19,302 bases of DNA, taken from Entamoeba invadens IP1 (Eukaryota > Evosea > Mastigamoebida > Endamoebidae). Where the stretch lies: the NCBI RefSeq assembly GCF_000330505.1, contig NW_004191919.1, forward strand, positions 1,736 to 21,037, given 5' to 3'. The notes under the pieces are model-generated. The model saw nothing but the letters and a program-made list of their open reading frames with translations. It was not told the origin of the DNA and ran no database searches. Below are positions 9,900-18,436 of this stretch, piece after piece. The position numbers and the translations under genes are program-made. The first letter of the stretch is position 1. Every line of letters starts with the position of its first letter.

Positions 9900-11304
9900 T
9901 TAAGAATCATTCTCATTGTCGAATTTTCGAGGTTTCTTCCCTTTGTTGACTTTCTTTTTGGTTTCCTTTGAGACTCTATCGAGTCGCTCTTTTTCAAGAC
10001 GGCGCTTTTTTATTTGAATGTTTTCAAGAGAAATACGTTTGGGTTCTTTTGTTTCTTTGGGGGTCCCCTTCTTTCCCAAGAATTTAGAGGCTTCTCTTGC
10101 TGAATTTATTTCAATTCTTATAACACCATGAATCAAATCGGATGGGTTATAATTAGGATTGATTTTTAAAGCTTTTTCTATTTCCTCTTGTGTTGGTTTT
10201 TTCACAGCCACTGTGATTCCAGCCTGAGAAAACGCGCTTGTAACATTGTCCCCATTTGCAACCACTTCCCAAGAATAGAGAATTTCTTTAATTCTTTCTT
10301 CTTCTGAAAGGTTCACAAAACCTTTCAAAAGATTTTTAAAATCGGGAGAATCCATTTTTAGAATATTTCCGACTTTGTGCTCAAATTTCCCCTCTTTTTC
10401 TTTTAACTCAAATTTGTGCTGCATCAACCCATTTTTGTTTTGTAAAAAACACCTTTTCTATCCCAAAAAATTCCCAAGTCTAAAGGCTGACACAGATGAG
10501 AACTATGGGCAACTTCTTTGATCATTTCGACGTGATTTTCTAAAAATAAATCTTCAATTTGTTTAGAAAAGTGACCAGAGAATCCATCGAGAATTAAGTA
10601 TCCTTTCGTATCCGATCTAACTCCCATTTGCTCTCTTTTTGCCTTAATTGTTGGGAAAAAGACTCTTTTTAGCCAAAGTGTGTAAAAGTCTGTTGTCAGC
10701 ATACCAGATTGTTGTGTTCTATTAATAGCTCTTTCACTTAAAATAGCAAGCGTGGTGTCTAACAAGGATAGACGTTTTGTTACCACAAGTGGAGTAAGTT
10801 TTGTTCCGTCAACACAAATGCAACAAAGTAAACTAATTCTGGCTTTATCCCGATCCACTTCGGTATAAACCTGCTCTCCCGACTCAACAGATGCATAAAC
10901 AATTTGTTGAGTGGCGTCTACCCATTGAGCAAAACCAACTTCGTCTAAATTAAAAACCAATTCGAAACGTACCCCATCAAGTTTTTTCTTTAAGTCGGAA
11001 TAATAGGACATAATTGACTCTGGTTTAACTTCTGCCCTATTTTTTTCCATTACAGGTGCCACTTTTTTCTCTAAACCTTCAATGTGTCCGACAATTTGAT
11101 GCAATTGCCTCCTCTCTAAATTTTCCCGAAATTTTGCTTAATAAATAAGCCAGCACCCAAAGAAGAAAAACTCAACACATTTTTAATTTCAGCTTGAAGT
11201 TTTTCAATTTCTAAATCTGTTAGCTTTCTTGGTCGTCCTTTTTCGGGTTTTTGTCCTGTTTTCATTTCTTTTTTTAATTTTAGAAATTTGTGTTTTAACT
11301 CCAT
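9900..11304 (-). pseudogene. pogo/Tigger-like DDE_1 transposase, frameshifted
   Basis: Cut-and-paste transposase of the Tc1/mariner-pogo group, in three frames. The 11304-11116 piece has a basic HTH-type segment (KGRPRKLTDLEIEKLQAEI). The frame then shifts by one base near 11120-11140: reading on gives FRENLERRQLHQIVG, which joins the next piece. The 11104-10424 piece carries the catalytic core, with D54 in FNLDEVGFAQW, D173 in LILDGFSGH and D209 in HLCQPLDLGIF. This is DD35D spacing, with Asp as the third residue as in pogo and CENP-B relatives. The stop at 10424 follows an A/T-run region, and the 10427-9900 piece continues the same protein (EERIKEILYSWE, VTSAFSQAGI) and ends in a Lys/Arg-rich tail. 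Total about 460 residues. No nonsense codons occur, so it looks recent. No matching terminal inverted repeats were identified. Confidence 0.88.
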
Positions 11305-11444
11305 GAGATTTCATTGTCCCGAAAAAAAGCTCCAAAGAGACCAAAAATGAAAGATTGTTTGTTTTGAGCGATTCTGAAATATCGGACGGAAGTTCAAAAA
11401 AACAAAAACGGATCTGATTCTAAAAGAATGAAAATTGAGCCAAA
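11305..11444 (+). other. plus-strand coding-like insert beside the transposase
   Basis: The minus strand loses its reading frame here, while the plus strand reads PKKSSKETKNERLFVLSDSE, then ISDGSSKKQKR. After a one-base shift it reads SDSKRMKIEP. This is a Ser/Lys-rich, nuclear-signal-like sequence. It lies between the two minus-strand pieces, as if a segment had been inverted or inserted. No family is recognised. Confidence 0.3.
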
Positions 11445-11645
11445 TTACATTTTTTTTAAATTTTTAAACTTTTCAAAAGTGTCTGGACACGTTTTGAGAT
11501 ATTCAATGAGGCCAAAACTATTTGGAATTTTAGGACCTGCAAGGTGGAGGCTTTTAACCTTTTCCGAGCTCAGTTTATAAGGTTGTTTAATACCAGAAGG
11601 TGCCATAAGTTTATAAAGATTGTGTCTGGTCGAATTATATATCAC
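11445..11645 (-). pseudogene. coding fragment upstream of transposase, possible N-terminal part
   Basis: Sixty-six open codons with A/T-ending codon use like the transposase: YKLMAPSGIKQPYKLSS, then SLHLAGPKIPNSFGLIEYL, then CPDTFEKFKNLKK. It may be the displaced N-terminus of the same transposase, or a piece of another gene. No motif is recognised. The region between it and 11304 does not read through on this strand. Confidence 0.4.
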
Positions 11646-12500
11646 ATGATGTTTTAAGGATTCTGATAAATATTAAAAATGTAATTATTTAAATTATTAT
11701 GTTTGGTTTTATTGTTGGCGTGCATCACTTTTTTTATCTGAACTTACTTGTAGTTATATGTAGTAAACCTGGGTTATCAAATGGGGTTTTAAGCTCAATC
11801 AACTCATTGGATTGATGCGTTGTTATTGATTAGGCTTGCTGCAAACAATTTAAGTATTGTTATATTTAATGAACGAATGTTTTGTGTGTGTTGGATTTGT
11901 TTTTTATTGAATAGATTAATTTAATTACTAAAATACAATTGATAGTTTTTATTTAAAAAAACTATTTACATTCTATTAATAAATAATAATCATTTTGATA
12001 TTTTTTAGTAAATATAGTTTTATATTTATTGTTCTCTGATTATATCGTTTCATGACTTTAATTAAGAATCTATAAAACATGAAACACGTGTTTTGATATG
12101 GATCGATATAAATGAAAGCCACAACACAATTCATTTAACCTAAAGTAAATAAGAGTATACAACCAAATTGATTCTTCGATAAATCGAGTTTATTAACAAC
12201 TATAATTGAATAATTGTTAATATTAGTAATTGTGTTGTATGTTCACTATTGGGGCAGTGATGAAGTTCAGAAACAAATTTTTACTTTTCTCTTCCTATCT
12301 TTAATTTCATCCCTTTGTGAATTAACTTAATAATATTTTAATTTAATTAACTATAAAAAATCATTTTTTATCCTATAATAAACACCAAATTAACACCATG
12401 AGTGCTTGATGAAACACTGTGTAAATAATTAATAAAAACTATTTTTGTCTTTCGGGCAACATTTAACTGTGTCATTGTATCATTATTCATTTAAAAAATA
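11646..12500. other. AT-rich spacer, no gene seen
   Basis: No supported frame or RNA. GTAGTAAACCTGGG near 11760 is vaguely like a pogo-type end, but no partner was found. Confidence 0.5.
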
Positions 12501-13320
12501 TCATCTTTTGGTTACATGTTGAAAGAATACAACCTCTTTCTTCAACAATTTTTATACCCAAATTGATAAATACATTTTTGGGCAACATAATTGAATGGAC
12601 AATAAAACCGATACCTTCACCATCTTGGCTTTATATAACTTAAATATATAACCAATTATTGTACAATGCCATTTTATTTTTTTGTGATTTTGCTCGTGGT
12701 TTTAAAACCGCTTCCATTCTTTTTGGTGTAAACTTGCCAATAAATTACATATATTTTGGTATTTAAAAGTAAATTATGCCACATTTTTGAAACTTTTATT
12801 CGAGTTTATTTTATCAGCAAAAGATTGTATTTTGTTTCCAATTTGTTAAAAATTGTAGAATAAACCATGGAGTTTTTGTTTTTTACCTATAAAAAATTGC
12901 CAACTTTGGAGATACCATGCACTATCTTTTTCGTCTTATTGTTATCCTCTCTTCTCGGCGTATAAAACAGATACCTTACCAAATTTAAAATGAACAACAC
13001 TAATATAATACCAAAAAGACCGGTTTTGTAAAATAATCGAAAAGTTTTTAAATTTTTTCAAAAAACACAGAAAAAATATATCGGCATCCAAGCGTCTTAA
13101 AAACCGCTTCCATCATTTTGTCTTTTCAATTTTATTGAAAATTACCATATTTATTGTTTTGCTTCGTTTTTGGTCATAATTTATTAAAAAATGTTCACAC
13201 ACTTGAAGATGCAACGTATATACGATACTCAACATGAACTTGAAAAAGAGTTGGGAATGGGGAATTCAAACATCTTCGCTTGGAACTTGCCAATATAAAA
13301 TATTTAAATTTGGCCATAAA
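12500..13320 (+). repeat. degenerate repeat field with AAAACCGCTTCCAT cores
   Basis: AAAACCGCTTCCATxxTTTTxG occurs at about 12704 and 13100, roughly 400 bp apart. ACTTGCCAATA followed by a TATTTAAA-like patch also recurs, near 12731 and 13285. CAACAATTTTTAT with TTTTTGGGCAA (12544-12585) returns near 14531-14563. No protein frame survives. It looks like many old, overlapping copies of a noncoding element. Confidence 0.5.
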
Positions 13321-13352
13321 ACGCACTTTTGATTAATTGAGGAATAAATTTG

Positions 13353-13376
13353 TAGGGGTGATGGAAAAAAGGTGCA
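13353..13376 (+). repeat. partial end of the 415-bp repeat
   Basis: TAGGGGTGATGG followed by AAAAAAGGTGCA matches the start of the copies at 13530 and 15521. No downstream partner of the expected length is evident, so it is a solo or truncated end. Confidence 0.5.
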
Positions 13377-13529
13377 TTTATCTTCTGATACAAAAATGTA
13401 GGTATATCATTATGAAATATGATCAAACTCTGTTAGAACATTAAATTTTATTCTTGAGTATGTTTATAACCACCACGAGTATCATCGATTCTACTCTTAA
13501 AAACAATGAAAAAAATTTAGAGGAAAATA

Positions 13530-13949
13530 AAGGGGGTGTGAAAAAAGGTGCACTCATGGGTTCAAGATTTATTAGTATTTGTATTCCAACAAATATTCGA
13601 AAAAAAGTTTGAAAAACAATTCAAAATAATTTTTGGTGTGTAACAATTTATTTTCGTTTTTATGTAATTAATTGTCCTCAAAATAAACTTTTGCTTGCTA
13701 CTTTTAATAGTCTCGGTTTATGGCTTTGGCAAACTTTGCTTTTTTTCTGTAATAAAAAAATTTCACAAAAAAATAAAAAGGCTCTTTTCATTTTGTAAAA
13801 TATTGTTTGAATAATAAACCCTGAATTTTTTCTTTTTTTGTTGAAACGGGAAAAAAATAAACTATAAATTTAATTATAATAAAATTAACAAAAAACTATT
13901 TTTTTGAAAGAATCGGTTTTTAAGCGGAAGCGGTTTTTTATCCCCCCTT
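13530..13949. mobile_element. 420-bp MITE-like element with AAGGGGG ends
   Basis: The left end is TA-AAGGGGGTGTGAAAAAAGG (TA at 13528-13529). The right end on the other strand is TA-AAGGGGGGATAAAAAACCGC (TA at 13950-13951). The outer 8-12 bases form an inverted repeat and TA flanks both sides, as expected of a Tc1/mariner-type target duplication. The right part carries two tandem AAGCGG units (13922-13933). A diverged copy of nearly the same length lies at 15521-15930. No transposase is encoded. Confidence 0.6.
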
Positions 13950-13994
13950 TAAAGATAAAAATTGAATTGTATTAAATAATATATTAACTATTTA

Positions 13995-14068
13995 TTATTA
14001 TAATTTAACCATTTCTGGACCTAAAATTTATTAATAAAATTAATAAATTTACTATTAAATTATAATAA
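13995..14068. repeat. nested AT palindrome
   Basis: TTATTATAATTTAA (13995-14008) has its exact complement TTAAATTATAATAA at 14055-14068. Inside it, AAATTTATTAAT and ATTAATAAATTT form a second perfect 12-bp stem. It begins 45 bp after the MITE-like element and just before a coding-like island. Confidence 0.6.
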
Positions 14069-14091
14069 AAACCATAATTATCATTTTACTT

Positions 14092-14256
14092 ATGCTCAAA
14101 TCCGAATTGAATGATCACGAATTGATTCATTTGACACAACGTATCGAAGCTGTGGTTGTCGTTGTGTATCTCTTTTGAACTTTACAAGTGTTAAATGGTT
14201 TTCATTACTTTTCAGACCCACCATTTGATCAATTTTTGAAACAAGTTATAGTATAA
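14092..14256 (+). pseudogene. short coding remnant, unknown family
   Basis: From ATG 14092 the frame reads MLKSELNDHELIHLTQRIEA, then five Val, then YLF, TGA (14176-14178), TLQVLNGFHYFSDPPFDQFL, KQVIV and a stop at 14254. Composition and codon use look coding and differ from the surrounding repeats. The single internal TGA could once have been CGA (Arg). At 55 codons it is a fragment. No family is recognised. Confidence 0.4.
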
Positions 14257-14499
14257 ATTATAATAAAATTATTAATGTTTTTAGTTATTTTATTCTTTTT
14301 TATAAAAGTATGTACTTAAATCCCAAAATATTGCATATATTTACTGTAATAAAATGAACAATAATGTCCATCAAATAGTAAGAAAGTTGTTGAATATCAT
14401 TTCTTTATAATTAGTGAATAAAGGTATAAGAACCTCTCTAAAATAAACAACACATCAACTTTCACTTTGGCACCATGTCTTCTCAATAACGTATTTGGC

Positions 14500-15300
14500 T
14501 GATAACAGTCATTGTCTCCATGATGTTTTCAACAATTTTTATTGAAATGCACTTTTGGGCAAACATTTTGGCTGGCGGGAAACCGCTTCACTACCATTTA
14601 CTTGTTTTATTGTATAAAATTAACGTTTTTTTGGAATTTTGCCGAGTTTTAAAATAAAAAATAATACGGTGGCGAAAAACCGCTTTAGATCTTTTTTGTT
14701 TTTTTCGTAACCAAATTCTTATTGTTTTATGATGAAAACTCATCCAATAACCAAATGTTGCCTTTTAAATTGTGAAAAAATAGTGTGTTTATTCTCGGCA
14801 TACAAATATTTTTAACCAAATGTATTGAATAACATACAAATACACACAATAAACTTGAATTTATTCACCATACAGAAATGATTGCCGCACTTTCTGATCG
14901 TCCACAGTATCTTCCCAGTCTTTTTTAACATTTTTCTTCACTGCGGGAAACCGCTTTACTACCATTTCCTGATAAAATTACACATAATTATAACCAAACT
15001 TTCAATTTGCCTCAAATAATTGAGGTTTTTGTGAAAAAAAAGCAAAAACACTACAAATTATAACGGACATGTGCAGCGCCCTTTTACCGCTTCTGATAAT
15101 TTACACAAAATTATCCGTCTTACATTGTTTTTATTGACCAATATTAATAAATTGCTTCGTTTATTTTATAAAAAGTTTCAAAAAAGCAAGTACAACGAAA
15201 TAACGAGTCATTTATCGCTTGCTTGACAGGCACTTGAAAAACCGCTGGGAATGGATGCACTCACGTTCAGTTGGTGAGTAAGTCCAAAGTGCGTTTTTTC
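14500..15300 (+). repeat. second field of CCGCTT-core repeats
   Basis: GCGGGAAACCGCTT(C/T)ACTACCATTT occurs at 14576 and again at 14944 with one mismatch. Further cores are at 14680 (GGCGAAAAACCGCTT), 15087 (TACCGCTTCTGATAATTT) and 15242 (CTTGAAAAACCGCTGGGAATGG; the same flanks without the core lie near 13237). Spacings cluster at 370-410 bp, suggesting a former tandem or nested array. No coding frame is seen. Confidence 0.5.
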
Positions 15301-15520
15301 AGGTTGGCAGTGAAATGCATTTCTGAGCGAATGAGGTATCAAACAAGATGGGGTGTGTGATAAATGTGCAGTCGGTCTTTGCTGAGAGACATTGAAAAGT
15401 GGTCTATTAAAAACATGTGCTATGTTATATATTTACTATGTTGCTCGAGAGGTAATCGATTTGACTGTTGAGTATTTGTTTAATGGACGATTAAAAAATA
15501 AAAAAAAATATTAAGGAGTG

Positions 15521-15930
15521 AAAGGGGGTGTGAAAAAAGGTACACTTGCGGGTTAGTGTTTTTGAGTTTTTTATTTCTGCAAAAAATTGAAAAAATATTT
15601 AATAAAAAGTTCATTATTTTTTCATTTAATTATATTAATTTTAAAATGTTTTTTGGTTATTTTGACTTCAAAGAACAGTTTCGAAGTCAACCTTTCTTGC
15701 TCCTCCTTTTATCATTCGGCAAATCCAGCCTTTACTTTACATAAAAAAATAATTTACAAATTTTAATAACAAACATCGGCATCTTGAAAAAGTAATAGAT
15801 ATTCTTGTAAACCTTGTTTTTTGAATCAAATCGAGGAAAAGGAAAAAATTAAACTATACAAAAAACTATAATCATATTATCATTTTAATATTAAATTATC
15901 AAAAGCGGTTTTTTTAAAGCGGGGTTTTCT
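15521..15930. mobile_element. diverged copy of the 420-bp MITE-like element
   Basis: It begins AAAGGGGGTGTGAAAAAAGGTACACT, nearly identical to the 13530 copy. It ends with AAAAGCGGTTTTTTTAAAGCGGGGTTTTC, matching the other copy's right end in layout and distance. The open frame at 15556-15744 lies wholly inside it. It aligns loosely with sequence that has a stop in the other copy, so I do not call a gene. Confidence 0.55.
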
Positions 15931-15971
15931 AGCTTTTTATGGAAATAATCGTATGTAAAAGGAGAAAAATA

Positions 15972-16010
15972 TACAGTGCCTAAAATGGGTGGGCGAATTT
16001 TAAAGTATTA
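15972..16010 (+). repeat. possible solo Tc1/mariner-type end
   Basis: TA-CAGTGCCTAAAATGGGTGGGCG is GC-richer than its surroundings and has the TA-CAGTG start common among Tc1/mariner termini. No inverted partner was found in the window. Confidence 0.25.
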
Positions 16011-16388
16011 AGGCGGAAATAGTAAAAATTATGAAGCCCCTGTTTTTTCCTTAATTCGAAGAAAATGTTATTGTTTTTTGTTTTACAAAACACAAAAATT
16101 ATTATTGTTTTTAATAACACAAAAACTTTTATTAACACTTTGTAAAAATAGCAATTCTAATTATACATTTAATTAATATTTTCAAGTTCCAAAAAAAAAA
16201 TCAATAACTTTTCTTTTTTGCTTTTCTAAAAAATGAGTGAACAATTTCTAATCCACAAAACAAAACAAACCTAGCAGTGATCTTTCCTTTCTCTGTTTTA
16301 TAATTTGTTTTTTTTTTCTAGTTCCAGTTTGGAATAAATGGTTTTTGATTTTAGTAAATTTAATTATAAAAAACTATTCATGAAAAAA

Positions 16389-16730
16389 TCAATTAAAATT
16401 AAGTTTTTTCATCATTTCTGGAATCCATATTTTTAAGAAATCATCGTGATTGAACAGCTTATATTCAATATTGTTGTTGCAGTATTTTTCGATTGATTCC
16501 ATCACTCTATATCCACATTTAAAACCATTTTATTAAATTGGAACTTAATTTTTAGCGGAATGTCTAATGCATAATTTATTGCTTTTCAACCATTTTCCAA
16601 CAAAGTTGTTGATTTTTGTTGACGTAGACCAAGGTACCACGTGATAAAATTACGCGACATGATTAAGATCAACTCTGAACTCTTGTCAACGTTTGCTACA
16701 CATTTTCTTAAAGAACGTTTTAAGACTATA
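16389..16730 (-). pseudogene. coding remnant with intact C-terminus, unknown family
   Basis: The last frame (about 16540-16389) reads GYRVMESIEKYCNN, then EYKLFNHDDFLKIWIPEMM and a stop. Upstream, in another frame, it reads KSSELILIMSRNFITWYLG, then KSTTLLENG, TGA, then KAINYALDIPLKIKFQF. Both pieces look protein-like and a single frameshift near 16520 would join them; the TGA may be a former CGA. No family is recognised. The plus strand at 16640-16788 also reads plausibly (DMIKINSELLSTFATHFLKE), so the strand of the upstream half is uncertain, and codon-position GC did not settle it. Confidence 0.4.
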
Positions 16731-16873
16731 CAACAAAAAAAACGTCACAACTACAACCTGGCGTATTATTTTTTTGCCTCGTTTTTGTTTTAAAAAACAG
16801 GGAGCTGGTGTTATCTTTTCCCATATAAAGTATTTAAAAAAAGACTTAAAAACGAAAAAAAAACATTCTATAA

Positions 16874-17347
16874 AATAACACTGAAACATTTTTGGGCTTC
16901 GGCATTAACTGTGTAAATTTTGGTAAACGCTTGGTTGTGGTTACAAACACCAGTGTTAGTCCAACAAAATATTATACAATTCGTTTTGAAGCTTTTGCAG
17001 GCACCAAAGATTTTTGTCATAATCAAAAGAAGAGAAATTACCATCTAATCGCTGGATGGATATGACGAAGTATAAGAAAAAGTACATGTACAAAAGTGGT
17101 TCATAGAAATTCATTGACTTTTTGTGAAGACTGGAGCTTTTGAACAGTATCTCCTTTGCCTCCAGATAGAACAATTAAAGTAGGTGGGAAAGTCATCGAT
17201 AGACTGAAACCAACTTTTAGGACGCACTTTTTCAAACCAACAAAGTACCTCACCAAAAATCGGGCGATGAGTATAAAACGCAATATTTTGATTGTTTTAA
17301 TTTTTGAGTATATGCTTAATGTAATTGATGGATGTTCTTTTTTATAA
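16874..17347 (+). pseudogene. coding remnant with two in-frame TGA codons, unknown family
   Basis: One frame runs 158 codons, broken only by TGA at 17063 and 17141. It includes ETFLGFGINCVNFGKRLVVV, then TSVSPTKYYTIRFEAFAGT, then NYHLIAGWI before the first TGA, and LKPTFRTHFFKPTKYL near the end. Third-position GC in the first 50 codons is about 27 percent, lower than in the minus-strand frame over the adjoining and partly shared sequence, which supports the plus strand. Restoring both TGAs to CGA would give Arg. GTATTTAAA at 16830-16838 resembles the Entamoeba TATA-like core element but no ATG follows suitably. No family is recognised; it may be an internal or terminal exon. Confidence 0.4.
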
Positions 17348-17423
17348 ATAAAATGTCATAATTTTCATTTATGATAAACGCGACATCATTGTATTTAATT
17401 TGAAATAATAAAAATATCAAGAA

Positions 17424-17494
17424 GCATTTGTGGTCTAAGGGCAGAATTCCACCCTTCCAAGGTGGAGATCCGGGTTCGAGTCCCGGCAAATGCA
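17424..17494 (+). tRNA. tRNA-Gly (anticodon UCC)
   Basis: The full cloverleaf is present. Acceptor GCATTTG/CAAATGC is seven perfect pairs. The D arm is short, with GG in its loop. The anticodon stem CCACC/GGTGG holds loop CTTCCAA, giving anticodon TCC. T stem CCGGG/CCCGG holds TTCGAGT. The discriminator is A. There is no intron, and CCA is not encoded, as in eukaryotes. The B box GGTTCGAGTCC is at 17473-17483, and a T5 Pol III terminator follows at 17495-17499. It reads GGA codons in translation and appears functional. It is a single dispersed copy here, not part of a tandem tRNA array of the kind known from Entamoeba. Confidence 0.96.
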
Positions 17495-17499
17495 TTTTT
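17495..17499 (+). terminator. Pol III T-run terminator of tRNA-Gly
   Basis: Five T directly after the discriminator base, the usual Pol III stop. Confidence 0.8.
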
Positions 17500-17814
17500 A
17501 TTTATCAAACAAGCATGTTCTTATTGTTTGATTTAATAGTGTTTTAATATTGCAACGTATCAAATAACCAAGTATATGCTCAATTATGTTTACACTAAAA
17601 TATTTACAGAATTGGAATTAAAAAAAATAATTGAATAGTAGATAATTTATGTATTTTGTTGGACTTTGTTTATTGTAACAACTTGAACTAAAGAAGTCAG
17701 TATAACCACAATAAATATAAATCCCTCTATACTATCCAAACATAATACTATCAAAATATAAGTTTTATAAATAACATCTAATGTGTTGTTTTCAAATTAT
17801 AACAAAAGATGATA

Positions 17815-18001
17815 CAGATAGTATAAAATTTGGGTGTCAAGAATAAATTGGGTGTCAGATTGATTTTGAGTTATTTAGTGGTTTTTCATATTTTTAGGGA
17901 GGGAAAAATAAAAAAAAACGAAACCCATTTTTTTACATTAACTAATCCCTAATTTATTTGACACCCAATTTATTCCTGACACCCTATTTTTCTACTATCT
18001 G
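17815..18001. mobile_element. 187-bp MITE with CAGATAGTA ends and TA duplication
   Basis: The left end is TA-CAGATAGTA, then AAATTTGGGTGTCA, AGAATAAAT and TGGGTGTCA. The right end is the complement: TGACACCCAATTTATTC, then TGACACCC, then TACTATCTG-TA. The inverted repeats are about 45 bp with few mismatches, and each contains the octamer GGGTGTCA twice. TA flanks lie at 17813-17814 and 18002-18003. No coding capacity. The CAG...CTG ends and TA duplication resemble the 2424-2605 element in type but not in sequence. It ends about 20 bp before the tRNA-Ser relic. Confidence 0.88.
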
Positions 18002-18022
18002 TAATTACATTTTTTAAAACAA

Positions 18023-18104
18023 AACAACGTGGCCGAGTGGTCAAAAACGTATGACTCGAAATCATTTCTCATTTGAGGCGTAAATTCAAATCCTGCTGTT
18101 GTCG
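18023..18104 (+). pseudogene. degraded tRNA-Ser (anticodon CGA)
   Basis: The layout is that of a type II tRNA-Ser: TGGCCGAGTGGTC D region, anticodon loop CTCGAAA giving CGA, a long variable arm with a CTCA/TGAG hairpin, a T arm, discriminator G and a TTTT terminator at 18105. It is damaged. Acceptor position 1 is A opposite C. D-stem GCC faces AAC instead of GGC. The anticodon stem has a T-T pair. The T stem is GTAAA against CCTGC, and the invariant TTCGA is TTCAA. Most changes are C to T or G to A relative to a normal tRNA-Ser. It is probably not functional. Confidence 0.85.
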
Positions 18105-18108
18105 TTTT

Positions 18109-18436
18109 AAATTTTAGTCACTTTAACGAAGTCAATTTTAATTTTATAATAACAATTTAATTTAATTAAAATACATTTTATATTTATTAATTATTATAAA
18201 TTTAAATAAACAATTTTATCAATTATTAACAAACTTTGTTTTTAATAAAAAACATTAGTTTTTTAATTATATCAAATAATATAAAAATATTATTATTTAA
18301 ATCATATAAAACTTAATTTTGTTATTTCAATAATTGATATAAACTGTTATTATTTAATTATTATTTTATAATCATTTGAAATGATGTTTAACTTTTAATT
18401 TAGAAAAACAATTTTAAATTTGTCTTTTATAAATTT
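18109..18436. other. extremely AT-rich spacer
   Basis: Almost pure A/T with many TTATTAATTA-like words. No gene or structured RNA is seen. Confidence 0.6.

Noticed and set aside
11758..11790. Possible transposon end GTAGTAAACCTGGG upstream of the transposase
   Set aside because: No inverted partner exists on the far side of 9900, and the match to the MITE end is weak.
15556..15744. Plus-strand open frame of 62 codons
   Set aside because: It lies wholly inside a MITE-like repeat. The sister copy at 13530-13949 has a stop in the matching stretch.
1835..17143. TGA as a sense codon (alternative genetic code)
   Set aside because: The same relics also carry TAA and TAG stops and frameshifts, and the transposase avoids internal TGA. 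Pseudogene decay explains it better.
17101..17283. Minus-strand frame with TLIVLSGGKGDT
   Set aside because: The plus strand is open over the same bases and continues a 158-codon frame with low third-position GC in its first 50 codons. The minus frame overlapping its start, 16956-17174, has clearly higher third-position GC.
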